The notes under the pieces: generated by a model
Told to the model about the DNA's origin: nothing
Databases searched by the model: none
The model's input: only the letters and a program-made list of their open reading frames with translations
NCBI GenBank assembly: GCA_947453725.1
Contig: CANGHH010000001.1
Span: 310,001 to 374,000, forward strand
Direction of reading: 5' to 3'
DNA from: Betaproteobacteria bacterium
GTDB lineage: Bacteria; Pseudomonadota; Gammaproteobacteria; Burkholderiales; Burkholderiaceae_C
Length of the DNA stretch: 64,000 nt
Program-made: the position numbers and the translations under genes
Shown here: positions 16,340 through 25,394 of the stretch, piece by piece
Position numbering within the stretch: the first letter of the stretch is position 1
Layout of the letters: every line of letters starts with the position of its first letter

Positions 16340-16410
16340 GGCGGGTGCCCTTCGAAAAGTTGGCGGATTGTGGGGCGAGGTTCGGCGCCGCCCCGCGTCA
16401 GCCCTCGCCC

Positions 16411-16968
16411 TCAGGCGTGAAGGCGTGAACTGCGCGGCACCGAAGCCAGCAGGAATTCCATCTGGTCGCTGACGATGCGCCGGCCGCGCAGGATCATGTC
16501 CTCATGCAGACTGGGGATGTACGGCAGGTAAAGAAGCGTCATGCGCGCTTCTTCGGGCATCCGGCAGCCCTTGCGGCCGTTGCAGGCCCGGCAAGCGGTG
16601 ATGCAGTTCATCCAGCTGTCGACGCCGCCGCGGGACACCGGCACGATGTGTTCGCGCGTCAGCGCATCGAGGTGCAGGCACAGGCCGCAGTAGGCGCAGA
16701 CGCCCTTGTCGCGGGCGAACAGCTTGGGGTTGGACAGTGCCGGCGCCAGCCGCCAGGCCCGGCTGGGTACCGCACCGCGTACCGCGACGATGGGGTGCAC
16801 TTCGATGCGGGACTGGAGCCCGGTCGCGCGCTGGGTGCCGCCGCGCAGCACCTGGAAGGCGTCGCCCAGCGTCCAGGCGACGGCGTCGCTGGCGTAAAGC
16901 ACAGCGGCCTCGCGAGCGGATATCCACGCTTGCGGGCGCCCGGAAATATCGAGCTGCAGCACGTCCAT
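16411..16968 (-). CDS. HNH endonuclease domain protein
   Basis: A 185-residue protein with a zinc-ribbon HNH nuclease core: CAYCG, then LTREHIVPVSRGG with the catalytic His, N in SWMNCITACRACN and a second Cys pair, ending GRKGC. The arrangement matches the stand-alone HNH family widespread in proteobacterial chromosomes, often near respiratory or stress genes, whose role is uncertain. It is divergent from the TetR gene. I see no partner that would make it a restriction or defence module. Confidence 0.85.
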   Translation of the reverse strand: MDVLQLDISGRPQAWISAREAAVLYASDAVAWTLGDAFQVLRGGTQRATGLQSRIEVHPIVAVRGAVPSRAWRLAPALSNPKLFARDKGVCAYCGLCLHLDALTREHIVPVSRGGVDSWMNCITACRACNGRKGCRMPEEARMTLLYLPYIPSLHEDMILRGRRIVSDQMEFLLASVPRSSRLHA

Positions 16969-17062
16969 GGTGACAAGCGTAGCCGATCGCCGCTTCTAGG
17001 ACCGGCACCCTAGAAAAAGTCGCGCCGGCCAGGTGTCGCGGCCGGCTTATGTCTGCAAAATA

Positions 17063-17074
17063 GAACGATCGTTC
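17063..17074. promoter_or_regulatory. Palindromic TetR operator candidate
   Basis: GAACGATCGTTC is a perfect 12-bp palindrome 24 bp upstream of the TetR start codon. TetR repressors of fatty-acid genes usually bind palindromes of this size and often their own promoter, so autoregulation and control of the downstream beta-oxidation genes is the simplest reading. Confidence 0.55.
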
Positions 17075-17097
17075 GATTCTGTGCCCGCGCCGTGACC

Positions 17098-17751
17098 ATG
17101 TCCTCTGAAACGCCCGCCGATACTGCCGCACGCCCGGTCGCCAAGGCCCTGAACAAGGGCCAGCACAAGGGCCAGCAAACCCGCGCCACCATCCTGGAAG
17201 CCGCACTGGGCCTGGCTTCGCACGTTGGGCTGGAAGGCCTGTCGATCGGCGCGCTGGCCGAGGTCACGCAGATGAGCAAGTCGGGCGTCTTCGCGCACTT
17301 CGGTTCGCGCGAAGAACTGCAGATCTCGGTGATCCGCGAATACCACGCGCGTTTTGAAGAAGCGGTGTTCTTTCCCGCCATGCGTGAAGCACGCGGGCTG
17401 CCGCGCCTGCGCGCGCTGTTCGAGTTGTGGGTGCGCCAGGTCTCGGTGGAACTGGACTCCGGCTGCATCTACATCAGCGGTGCGGTGGAATTCGACGACC
17501 GGCCGGGCCCCGTGCGCGACGCCCTGGCCAGCATGGTGCGCGCCTGGCATGCAGCGCTGGAACGGGCCATCGGCATGGCCGTCGAGACCGCCGAATTGCG
17601 CCCCGACACCGACCCGACGCAGATGCTCTTCGAGGTCCACGGCCTGATCCTGGCCCTGCACCATGACGCCCGCTTCCTGCGCATACCCGGCGCGCTGGAC
17701 CGCGCCCGGGCCGGTTTCGAACGCACGCTGTTGCATTACGCAGCCCGTTGA
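17098..17751 (+). CDS. TetR-family transcriptional regulator of the beta-oxidation cluster
   Basis: A regulator of about 217 residues. The N-terminal helix-turn-helix reads RATILEAALGLASHVGLEGLSIGALAE with MSKSGVFAHFGSREEL as the recognition helix region; the C-terminal half is the ligand and dimerisation domain. I chose ATG at 17098, although a GTG two codons upstream is possible. It begins the cluster of acyl-CoA dehydrogenase, hydroxyacyl-CoA dehydrogenase, thiolase, hydratase and SDR genes in the same orientation, so an acyl-CoA ligand is likely. A perfect palindrome just upstream is the probable operator. Confidence 0.9.
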   Translation: MSSETPADTAARPVAKALNKGQHKGQQTRATILEAALGLASHVGLEGLSIGALAEVTQMSKSGVFAHFGSREELQISVIREYHARFEEAVFFPAMREARGLPRLRALFELWVRQVSVELDSGCIYISGAVEFDDRPGPVRDALASMVRAWHAALERAIGMAVETAELRPDTDPTQMLFEVHGLILALHHDARFLRIPGALDRARAGFERTLLHYAAR

Positions 17752-17808
17752 CCCGCCCGTCCTCTTTTCCTTTCGGCTTTTTGCCGGCCCCTTTTCCAGG
17801 AGTTCTTC

Positions 17809-19611
17809 ATGGCCCAGTACACCCCGCCCTTGCGCGACATGCGCTTCGTGATGCACGAAGTCCTCAAGGTCAGCGACGAATTGAAGCTGCTGCCGCGCCA
17901 CGCCGACATCGACGCCGAGACCATCAACGCGGTGCTGGAAGAGGGCGGCAAGTTCGCTGCCGAGGTGGCTTTTCCGCTGAACATCAGCGGCGACGCCGAA
18001 GGCTGCACGCTGGACCAGGTCACGCACGAAGTCACGCCGCCGAAGGGCTTCAAGGCCGCCTATGGGCAGTACGTGCAAGGCGGTTGGCCGGCGCTGAGCT
18101 GCGACCCCGACTACGGCGGCCAGGGCCTGCCTTTCGTCGTCAACCAGTGCTTCTACGAGATGCTGAACAGCGCCAACCAGGCCTGGACCATGTACCCCGG
18201 CCTGAGCCACGGCGCCTACGAGTGCCTGCACACCCACGGCACGCCCGAGCAGAAAGCCACCTTCCTGCCCAAGCTGACCAGCGGCGAATGGACTGGCACC
18301 ATGTGCCTGACCGAGCCGCACTGCGGCACCGACCTGGGCCTGCTGCGCACCAAGGCCGAAGCGCAGGCCGACGGCAGCTACAAGCTGACCGGGCAGAAGA
18401 TCTTCATCAGCGCTGGCGAACACGACCTGGCGCCGAACATCATCCACCTGGTGCTGGCCCGTCTGCATGACCCTGAAAACCCGGCACCGGCCGGCAGCAA
18501 AGGCATCAGCCTCTTCGTGGTGCCCAAGTTCAAGGTCACGCCTGAAGGCGGCATCGGCGAACGCAACGCCATCTTCTGCAGCGCGCTCGAACACAAGATG
18601 GGCATCCACGGCAACGCCACCTGCCAGATGATGCTGGACGGCGCCGTCGGCACGCTGGTCGGCCAGCCGCACAAGGGCCTGGCGGCGATGTTCGTGATGA
18701 TGAACGCGGCCCGTCTGGGCGTCGGCAACCAGGGCCTGGGCCTGACCGAAGTGGCCTACCAGAACGCCGTGGCCTATGCCAAAGACCGCCAGCAGATGCG
18801 CGCCTTGAGCGGCGTGAAGAACCCCGACCAGCCGGCCGACACCATCATCCACCACCCCGACGTGCGCAAGATGCTGCTGACGGCGCGCGCCTACGCCGAA
18901 GGCGGTCGCGCGCTGGCCATCTACATCGCGCTGATGCTGGACAAGGAAGTCAGCACCGACGATGAAGATGAACGCAAGGAGGCCGCCGACCAGGTCGCAC
19001 TGCTGACGCCGATCGTCAAGGCCTTCCTGACCGACAACGCCTGGCTCGCCACCAGCCACTGCATGCAGGTCTTCGGCGGCCACGGCTACATCAAGGAATG
19101 GGGCATGGAGCAGCATGTGCGCGACGCCCGCATCAACATGATCTACGAGGGCACCAACACCATCCAGAGCCTGGACCTGCTGGGCCGCAAGGTGCTGGGC
19201 GACAACGGCGCGCGCCTGAAAAAGTTCGGCAAGCTGATCGCCGAATTCGTCGAAGAAGAAGGCACCGTCGAGGAGATGCAGGAATTCATCAACCCGCTGG
19301 CCGACCTGGGCGACAAGGTCACCAAGCTGACCACCGAGCTGGGCATGAAGGCCTTCGGCAATGCCGACGAAGTTGGCGCTGCCGCGGTGGACTACCTGCG
19401 CGTCGTCGGCCACCTGGTGTTCGCCTATTTCTTCGCCCGCATGGCCAAGGTGGCGCTGGAAAAGCAAGGCAGCGGCGACCCTTTCTACACCGCCAAGCTG
19501 CACACCACGCGCTTCTACTTTGCCAAGCTGCTGCCCGAGACGGCGTCGCTGATCCGCAGCGCGCGCGCCGGCGTGGCGCCGCTGATGGCGATGGACGAAG
19601 CCCTGTTCTGA
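17809..19611 (+). CDS. Acyl-CoA dehydrogenase (long DmdC/FadE-like form)
   Basis: A 600-residue FAD-dependent acyl-CoA dehydrogenase, longer than the usual 380-400 because of an N-terminal extension and a C-terminal domain as in 3-methylmercaptopropionyl-CoA dehydrogenase (DmdC) and related long-chain enzymes. The signature MCLTEPHCGTDLG and the motif IYEGTNTIQSLDLLGRK, whose Glu is the expected base, are present. It catalyses the first step of beta-oxidation. A Shine-Dalgarno AGGAG lies 8 nt before the ATG. The DmdC substrate cannot be assumed; fatty acyl-CoA is more likely given the neighbours. Confidence 0.92.
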   Translation: MAQYTPPLRDMRFVMHEVLKVSDELKLLPRHADIDAETINAVLEEGGKFAAEVAFPLNISGDAEGCTLDQVTHEVTPPKGFKAAYGQYVQGGWPALSCDPDYGGQGLPFVVNQCFYEMLNSANQAWTMYPGLSHGAYECLHTHGTPEQKATFLPKLTSGEWTGTMCLTEPHCGTDLGLLRTKAEAQADGSYKLTGQKIFISAGEHDLAPNIIHLVLARLHDPENPAPAGSKGISLFVVPKFKVTPEGGIGERNAIFCSALEHKMGIHGNATCQMMLDGAVGTLVGQPHKGLAAMFVMMNAARLGVGNQGLGLTEVAYQNAVAYAKDRQQMRALSGVKNPDQPADTIIHHPDVRKMLLTARAYAEGGRALAIYIALMLDKEVSTDDEDERKEAADQVALLTPIVKAFLTDNAWLATSHCMQVFGGHGYIKEWGMEQHVRDARINMIYEGTNTIQSLDLLGRKVLGDNGARLKKFGKLIAEFVEEEGTVEEMQEFINPLADLGDKVTKLTTELGMKAFGNADEVGAAAVDYLRVVGHLVFAYFFARMAKVALEKQGSGDPFYTAKLHTTRFYFAKLLPETASLIRSARAGVAPLMAMDEALF

Positions 19612-19661
19612 CGCGGGCGCAGGCCGGCGCACACACCACCACCCCCATCCAGGAGACACCG

Positions 19662-20102
19662 ATGAAAGCAGCAACGCTCGTTCTGGTCTTGATGACCGCT
19701 GCCTGCGGCGCGTGGGCGCAAGCCACGCCCGCGGGCCTGTGGAAGACCATCGACGACAAGACCAAGACCGAACGCGCCCTGGTTCGCATCAGCGAAACCG
19801 GCGGCGTCTTCTCCGGCCGCGTCGAGAAGGTGCTGGCGGCCGACGTCGAGCCGGGTGCCCGGTGCGACAAGTGCGAAGACGACCGCAAGGACCAGCCGAT
19901 GCTGGGCATGGAAATCCTGCGCGCGGTGAAAAAGGGCGCGGCCGACAACCTGTGGGACGGCGGCACCATCCTCGACGCCCGCGAGGGCAAGGTCTACAAG
20001 GTGCGCCTGCAAACCACCGAGGGTGGCAGGAAGCTCGACGTCCGTGGCTACATCGGCATGCCCATGCTGGGCCGCACACAGACCTGGTTGCGCGTTGAAT
20101 AA
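19662..20102 (+). CDS. DUF2147 exported protein
   Basis: A 146-residue protein with signal peptide MKAATLVLVLMTAACGAWA and a DUF2147 domain (ATPAGLWKTIDDKTKTERALVRI, then CDKCEDDRKDQPMLGMEIL, ending RTQTWLRV). DUF2147 proteins are small lipocalin-like periplasmic proteins of unknown function. It sits inside the beta-oxidation operon between the acyl-CoA dehydrogenase (50 nt) and the hydroxyacyl-CoA dehydrogenase (10 nt), with a GGAG ribosome site. A role in handling fatty acids or their conjugates in the periplasm is only a guess from context. Confidence 0.85.
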   Translation: MKAATLVLVLMTAACGAWAQATPAGLWKTIDDKTKTERALVRISETGGVFSGRVEKVLAADVEPGARCDKCEDDRKDQPMLGMEILRAVKKGAADNLWDGGTILDAREGKVYKVRLQTTEGGRKLDVRGYIGMPMLGRTQTWLRVE

Positions 20103-20112
20103 GGAAAGCGCC

Positions 20113-22509
20113 ATGAACCGATTCCAAGTCCGCAAGGTCGCCGTGCTCGGCGCCGGTGTGATGGGTGCGCAGATCGCCGCCCACCTCGTCAATTGCAAGG
20201 TGCCCGTCGTTCTCTTCGACCTGGCGGCCAAGGACGGCCCGAAGAACGGCATCGTCAGCCGGGCCGTCGAAGGGCTGAAGAAGCTGAAGCCCGCGCCGCT
20301 GGGCCTGAACGAGGACGCCGCGCTGATCCAGCAGGCCAATTACGAGGACCACCTGGCGCTGCTGGGTGAATGCGATCTGGTCATCGAGGCCATCGCCGAG
20401 CGCATGGACTGGAAGCTGGCGCTCTACCAGATGATCGCGCCGGCCCTGTCGCCGTCGGCCATCGTGGCCAGCAACACCTCGGGTCTGAGCATCACCCAGC
20501 TGAGCGCGGTGCTGCCCGAGAGCATCCAGCCGCGCTTCTGCGGCATCCACTTCTTCAACCCGCCGCGCTACATGGCGCTGGTCGAATTGATCAACACGCC
20601 GACCACCCAGCCCGAGGTGCTCGACCAGCTGGAAGCCTTCGTCACCAGCGCCTTGGGCAAGGGCGTGGTGCGGGCGCAGGACACGCCGAACTTCATCGCC
20701 AACCGCGTGGGCATCGCCGGCATGCTGGCGACGATCCAGGAAGCCGCGAACTTCGGCCTGTCCTACGACGTGGTCGACGACCTGACCGGCAAGAAGCTGG
20801 GCCGTGCCGGTAGCGGCACCTTCCGCACCGCCGACGTGGTGGGCCTGGACACCATGGCCCATGTCATCCAGACGTTGCAGGCCAATCTGGCCGACGATCC
20901 CTTCTTCCCCAGCTACGCCACGCCGCCGGTGCTGGCCGCGCTGATCGCCAAGGGCGCGCTCGGCCAGAAGACCGGTGCCGGCTTTTTCAAGAAGATCGGC
21001 AAGGACATCCTGCGCCTGGATCCGGCCAAGGGTGATTACGTGCCGGCCGGCGGCAAGTCCGACCCCCTCGTCGACCGGATCCTGAAGAAGCCGGCTGCCG
21101 AACGCCTGAAGCTGCTGCGCGAAAGCAGCAACCCGCAGGCGCAATTCCTGTGGGCCATCCTGCGCGACAGCTTCCATTACGCGGCCGTGCACCTGGCCGA
21201 AATCGCCGAAAGCGCGCGCGACGTGGACTTCGCGATGCGCTGGGGCTTCGGCGTCAAGCAGGGCCCCTTCGAACTGTGGCAGGACGCCGGCTGGCAGCAG
21301 GTGGCCGCATGGGTGAAGGCCGACATCGAGGCCGGCAAGGCGCTGAGCGGCGCGCCGCTGCCGGCCTGGGTGTTCGACGGCCGCACGGGCGTGCACCAGT
21401 CCGAGGGCTCCTGGAGCCCGAGCCGCAAGGCTTACCTGCCGCGCAGCACCTTGCCGGTCTACCAGCGCCAGCATTTCCCCGAGAGCGTGCTGGGCGCCGG
21501 CGCGGTCGCGCCGCTGGACGCCGGCACCGAGGTCTTCAGGAACGACGACGTGCGGCTGTGGACGCTGGACGGCGAGGTGCTGATCGCCAGCATCACCTGC
21601 AAGCTGCACCTGATCAGCCCGGCGGTGGTCGAAGGGCTGTTGAAGGGCGTCGAGCTGGCCGAAGCCGGCTACAAGGGTCTGGTGATCTGGTCGCCCGACG
21701 ATGTGTTCTCGGCCGGTGCCAACCTGGAAAGTGCGATGCCGGTGTTCATGAAACACGGCGCCCAGGGCGTCAAGCCCGAGATCAAGAAGCTGCAGGACGC
21801 GATGCTGCGCCTGCGCTACGCCCAGGTGCCGGTGGTCGCGGCGATGCGCGGCATCGCTTTGGGCGGCGGCTGCGAAATATCGGTCCACTGCGCGCGCCGC
21901 GTGGCGGCGATGGAGACCTATGTCGGTCTGGTCGAAGTCGGCGTCGGTCTGGTGCCGGCCGGTGGCGGCCTGGCCTACATCGCGCGCCGCGCGGCCGAGA
22001 TGGCCGGCGCCGCGAATGTCACGAACTGGGCCACGGCCGACCTCATGAAGTTCGCGATGGAGGGCTTCACCAACGCCGCGATGGCCAAGGTGGGCACCAG
22101 CGCGCTGGAGTCGAAGAAGCTGGGCTACCTGCTGGACAGCGACATCATCGTGCCGAACAAGGACGAGTTGCTGTTCGTCGCCAGCACCCAGGCCAAGGCG
22201 ATGTTCGACAGCGGCTACCGGCCGCCGCTGAAGACGCTGTTCGCTGTGGCCGGGCGCAGCGCGATCGCCACCCTCAAGGGCCAGCTCGCCAACCTGCGCG
22301 ACGGCGGCTTCATCAGCGCGCACGACTTCCACATCAGCACGCTGATTGCCGAAGCGATCTGCGGCGGTGATGTCGATGCCGGCTCGATGGTCAGCGAGGA
22401 CTACGTGATGACCTTGGAGCGCGAGCGCTTCTGCGCGCTGCTGGAACACCCGAAGTCGCAAGAACGCATCATGGGCATGCTGCAAACCGGCAAGCCGGTG
22501 CGGAACTGA
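20113..22509 (+). CDS. 3-hydroxyacyl-CoA dehydrogenase / enoyl-CoA hydratase (FadN-type order)
   Basis: A 798-residue bifunctional beta-oxidation enzyme. The NAD-binding hydroxyacyl-CoA dehydrogenase part is N-terminal (GAGVMG at 13-18, then the HFFNPPRYMALVELI signature), and a crotonase domain is C-terminal (GLVIWSPDDVFSAGANLE, then AMRGIALGGGCEISVHC). This is the order of Bacillus FadN/YusL and of a distinct proteobacterial family, opposite to E. coli FadB. It is followed 14 nt later by a thiolase, its expected partner. The start gives a good Rossmann fold directly after the ATG and a ribosome site AAGGAA. Confidence 0.93.
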   Translation: MNRFQVRKVAVLGAGVMGAQIAAHLVNCKVPVVLFDLAAKDGPKNGIVSRAVEGLKKLKPAPLGLNEDAALIQQANYEDHLALLGECDLVIEAIAERMDWKLALYQMIAPALSPSAIVASNTSGLSITQLSAVLPESIQPRFCGIHFFNPPRYMALVELINTPTTQPEVLDQLEAFVTSALGKGVVRAQDTPNFIANRVGIAGMLATIQEAANFGLSYDVVDDLTGKKLGRAGSGTFRTADVVGLDTMAHVIQTLQANLADDPFFPSYATPPVLAALIAKGALGQKTGAGFFKKIGKDILRLDPAKGDYVPAGGKSDPLVDRILKKPAAERLKLLRESSNPQAQFLWAILRDSFHYAAVHLAEIAESARDVDFAMRWGFGVKQGPFELWQDAGWQQVAAWVKADIEAGKALSGAPLPAWVFDGRTGVHQSEGSWSPSRKAYLPRSTLPVYQRQHFPESVLGAGAVAPLDAGTEVFRNDDVRLWTLDGEVLIASITCKLHLISPAVVEGLLKGVELAEAGYKGLVIWSPDDVFSAGANLESAMPVFMKHGAQGVKPEIKKLQDAMLRLRYAQVPVVAAMRGIALGGGCEISVHCARRVAAMETYVGLVEVGVGLVPAGGGLAYIARRAAEMAGAANVTNWATADLMKFAMEGFTNAAMAKVGTSALESKKLGYLLDSDIIVPNKDELLFVASTQAKAMFDSGYRPPLKTLFAVAGRSAIATLKGQLANLRDGGFISAHDFHISTLIAEAICGGDVDAGSMVSEDYVMTLERERFCALLEHPKSQERIMGMLQTGKPVRN

Positions 22510-22523
22510 GCGAAGGAATCGAC

Positions 22524-23723
22524 ATGAGCAAGCAAGTTCAAGACGCCTACATCGTCGCTGCCACGCGCACGCCCATCGGCCGCAGCGGGCGCGGCTTCTT
22601 CCGCAACACGCGGCCCGACGACCTGCTGGTCGCGGCCGTGAAGAGCGCGCTGGCCCAGGTGCCCAACCTCGACCCCAAGGCCATCGAGGACGCCATCATC
22701 GGCTGCAGTTTCCCGGAGGGCGAACAGGGCATGAACATGGCCCGGGCGGCGATGGTGCTGGCCGGCCTGCCGCACAGCGTGGGCGGTGTCACCGTCAACC
22801 GCTTCTGCGCCAGCGGCCTGACCGCGCTGCAGATGGCTGCCGACCGCATCCGCATCGGCGAGGCCGACGTGATGATCGCCGGCGGCGCCGAGAGCATGAG
22901 CATGGTGCCGATGGGCGGCAACAAGCCGAGCTTCAACCCCGAGGTCTTCGCGCGCGACGAAAACGTCGGCATCGCCTACGGCATGGGTCTGACGGCCGAG
23001 AAAGTGGCGGCGCAGTGGAAGGTCAGCCGCGAGGCGCAGGACGCCTTCGCGCTGCAGTCGCACCAGCGTGCTGTTGCGGCGATGGCGGCCGGCGAGTTCA
23101 CGGCCGAGATGACGCCGGTCACGGTGGTGGACCGGTTCCCGAATCTGGCCACCGGTGAGGTGACGACGAAGACCCGCACCGTGAATCTTGACGAAGGCGC
23201 GCGGCCCGACACCTCGCTCGACGGCCTGGCCAGGCTGCGCCCGGTGTTCGCCGCCAAGGGCAGCGTCACCGCCGGCAACAGCAGCCAGACCAGCGACGGC
23301 GCCGGCGCGCTGATCCTGGCCAGCGAGAAAGCCTGCCGGCAGTTCGACCTGCAGCCGCTGGCCCGCTTCGTCAGTTTCGCCGCGCGCGGCGTGGCGCCCG
23401 AGATCATGGGCATCGGCCCGATCGAGGCCATACCCGCTGCGCTGGGCTACGCCGGTCTGAGCCTGGCCGACATCGGCTGGATCGAGCTGAACGAAGCCTT
23501 CGCCGCGCAGTCGCTGGCGGTGATCAACACGCTGGGCCTGGACCCGTCCAAGGTCAACCCGATGGGCGGCGCGATCGCGCTGGGCCACCCGCTGGGTGCG
23601 ACGGGCGCCATCCGCGCCGCCACCGTCGTCCATGCGCTGCACCGCCACCAGCTGAAGTACGGCATGGTGACGATGTGCGTCGGCATGGGCCAGGGCGCCG
23701 CCGGCATCATCGAAAGAGTTTGA
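22524..23723 (+). CDS. Acetyl-CoA acyltransferase (thiolase II, FadA-like)
   Basis: A 399-residue thiolase catalysing CoA-dependent cleavage of 3-ketoacyl-CoA. The nucleophilic Cys is in NRFCASGLTALQ, the His in NPMGGAIALGHPLGATGA, and the acid/base Cys in MCVGMGQG. The length is standard. It lies 14 nt after the hydratase/dehydrogenase gene, and the two would form a trifunctional complex. Degradative function is inferred from the operon; biosynthetic thiolases share these motifs. Confidence 0.94.
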   Translation: MSKQVQDAYIVAATRTPIGRSGRGFFRNTRPDDLLVAAVKSALAQVPNLDPKAIEDAIIGCSFPEGEQGMNMARAAMVLAGLPHSVGGVTVNRFCASGLTALQMAADRIRIGEADVMIAGGAESMSMVPMGGNKPSFNPEVFARDENVGIAYGMGLTAEKVAAQWKVSREAQDAFALQSHQRAVAAMAAGEFTAEMTPVTVVDRFPNLATGEVTTKTRTVNLDEGARPDTSLDGLARLRPVFAAKGSVTAGNSSQTSDGAGALILASEKACRQFDLQPLARFVSFAARGVAPEIMGIGPIEAIPAALGYAGLSLADIGWIELNEAFAAQSLAVINTLGLDPSKVNPMGGAIALGHPLGATGAIRAATVVHALHRHQLKYGMVTMCVGMGQGAAGIIERV

Positions 23724-23736
23724 GGAGACATCCAGC

Positions 23737-24510
23737 ATGAGTATCAAGACCGGTGTGTTGAACGGCGTGGCGAACATCGAGATCGCCCGCCCCGAGAAGA
23801 AGAACGCCTTGACGGTGGCCATGTACCAGGCCATGACCGAGGCGCTGAAGGCCGCGAAGGACGACCCGGCCGTGCGCGCGGTTCTGTTCACCGGTCAGCC
23901 GGGCATCTTCACCTCGGGCAACGACATCGAGGACTTCATGCAGCGCGCCCCGGGGCAGGGCAGCGAGGCCACGGACTCGCCGGTCTTCCAGTTCATGCGC
24001 GCGCTGATCGAATGCGACAAGCCGGTGGTGGCGGCCGTCACGGGCGCGGCCATCGGCATCGGCACGACGATGCTGCTGCACTGCGACTTCGTCTACGTGT
24101 CGGACGAAGCCCGCCTGGCCATGCCTTTCGTCGGCCTGGGCCTGGTGCCCGAGTTCGGCTCCAGCCTGATCGTGCCGCAGCTGATGGGCCACCGCCGCGC
24201 TGCGGAGAAGCTGCTGCTCGGCGACCCCTTCACGCCTGAACAGGCGGTGGAATGCGGCATCGCCAACGCGGTGCTGCCGGCCGGCGAAGTCATCAACCAC
24301 GCACGCCGCATTGCCGAGCGTTTCAATGCGCTGCCGCCCGGCGCGGTGCGCGAGTCCAAGCAGTTGATGCGCGGCCCGCAGCACGCCGAATTGCTGAAGA
24401 CCATCCGCACGGAAGGCGAGATCTTCGCCCGACGTTTGCGCAGCCCCGAGGCGATGGAAGCCTTCCAGGCCTTCTTCCAGAAGCGCAAGCCGGACTTCAG
24501 CAAGTTCTGA
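23737..24510 (+). CDS. Enoyl-CoA hydratase/isomerase family protein
   Basis: A 257-residue stand-alone crotonase with the oxyanion-hole segments LFTGQPGIFTSGNDIEDF and AAVTGAAIGIGTTMLLHCD. An Asp/Glu pattern at the active site fits hydratase or delta3-delta2 isomerase activity, and the second is attractive because a hydratase domain already exists in the preceding bifunctional protein. It is cotranscribed with the thiolase (gap 13 nt). A GAGG ribosome site precedes the ATG. Confidence 0.9.
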   Translation: MSIKTGVLNGVANIEIARPEKKNALTVAMYQAMTEALKAAKDDPAVRAVLFTGQPGIFTSGNDIEDFMQRAPGQGSEATDSPVFQFMRALIECDKPVVAAVTGAAIGIGTTMLLHCDFVYVSDEARLAMPFVGLGLVPEFGSSLIVPQLMGHRRAAEKLLLGDPFTPEQAVECGIANAVLPAGEVINHARRIAERFNALPPGAVRESKQLMRGPQHAELLKTIRTEGEIFARRLRSPEAMEAFQAFFQKRKPDFSKF

Positions 24511-24550
24511 AGTCCAGACCTTCCAACCAGACCGACGAAGGAGACGCGAC

Positions 24551-25384
24551 ATGACCACCCTGCAAGGCAAGACGCTCGTCATCACCGGCGCCAGCCGCGG
24601 CATCGGCCTGGCCATCGCCAAGCGCGCCGCTGCAGACGGCGCCAACATCGTGATCCTGGCCAAGACCACCGAGCCCAACCCCAAGCTGCCGGGCACCCTG
24701 TCCAGCGCCGCGGCCGAGATCGAGGCCGCCGGTGGCCAGGCGCTGCCGGTGCAGACCGACATCCGCGACGAGATCGCCGTGGCGCGCGCGATGGCCGCGG
24801 CGGTGGAGCGCTTCGGCGGCATCGACATCCTGGTCAACAACGCCAGCGCGATCAGCCTGACGCCGACGGCCATGACGCCGATGAAGCGCTTCGACCTGAT
24901 GTTCGGCGTCAACGTGCGCGGCACCTACTGCTGCACCCAGGCCGCGCTGCCCGAACTGCTGAAGAGCGCCAAGGCCGGCCGCAATCCGCATGTGCTGAAC
25001 ATGAGCCCGCCGCTGAGCATGAAGGAACACTGGTTCCGCCCGCACGTGGCCTACAGCATGGCCAAGTACGGCATGAGCGAATGCACGCTGGGACACGCCG
25101 GTGAATTCCGCCCGCACGGCATCGCGGTGAACAGCCTGTGGCCGCGCACGGCGATTGCCACGGCGGCGATGCAGATGATCCCCGGTGTCGACCTGGCGCT
25201 GTGCCGCAAGCCCGAGATCCTGGCCGACGCGGCTTACCTCATCCTCACCAGCGACGCCCGCGCCAACACCGGCCATTTCCACATCGACGACGAACTGCTG
25301 GCGCAGCACGGCGTGACCGACTTCGACCGCTACGCGATGACGCCGGGCAACACCCACTTCATCCCCGACTTCTTCGTCGACTGA
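24551..25384 (+). CDS. SDR-family oxidoreductase (HSDL2-like)
   Basis: A 277-residue short-chain dehydrogenase with TGASRGIG at residues 12-19, NNAS in the middle and the YSMAK active-site motif. The overall pattern (LAKTTEPNPKLPGTL, YCCTQAALPELL, NSLWPRTAIATAA) is that of hydroxysteroid dehydrogenase-like protein 2, a peroxisomal or mitochondrial fatty-acid-linked SDR in animals. In bacteria this group is often found in beta-oxidation clusters. It is the last gene of the run and ends before a convergent gene 11 nt away. Confidence 0.9.
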   Translation: MTTLQGKTLVITGASRGIGLAIAKRAAADGANIVILAKTTEPNPKLPGTLSSAAAEIEAAGGQALPVQTDIRDEIAVARAMAAAVERFGGIDILVNNASAISLTPTAMTPMKRFDLMFGVNVRGTYCCTQAALPELLKSAKAGRNPHVLNMSPPLSMKEHWFRPHVAYSMAKYGMSECTLGHAGEFRPHGIAVNSLWPRTAIATAAMQMIPGVDLALCRKPEILADAAYLILTSDARANTGHFHIDDELLAQHGVTDFDRYAMTPGNTHFIPDFFVD

Positions 25385-25394
25385 ATCGCCGCGT

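Noticed and set aside
16411..16968. HNH protein as a restriction enzyme or a Zorya type II effector
   Set aside because: It is 29 kb away from the motor cassette, has no methylase or partner, and belongs to a widespread stand-alone HNH family.
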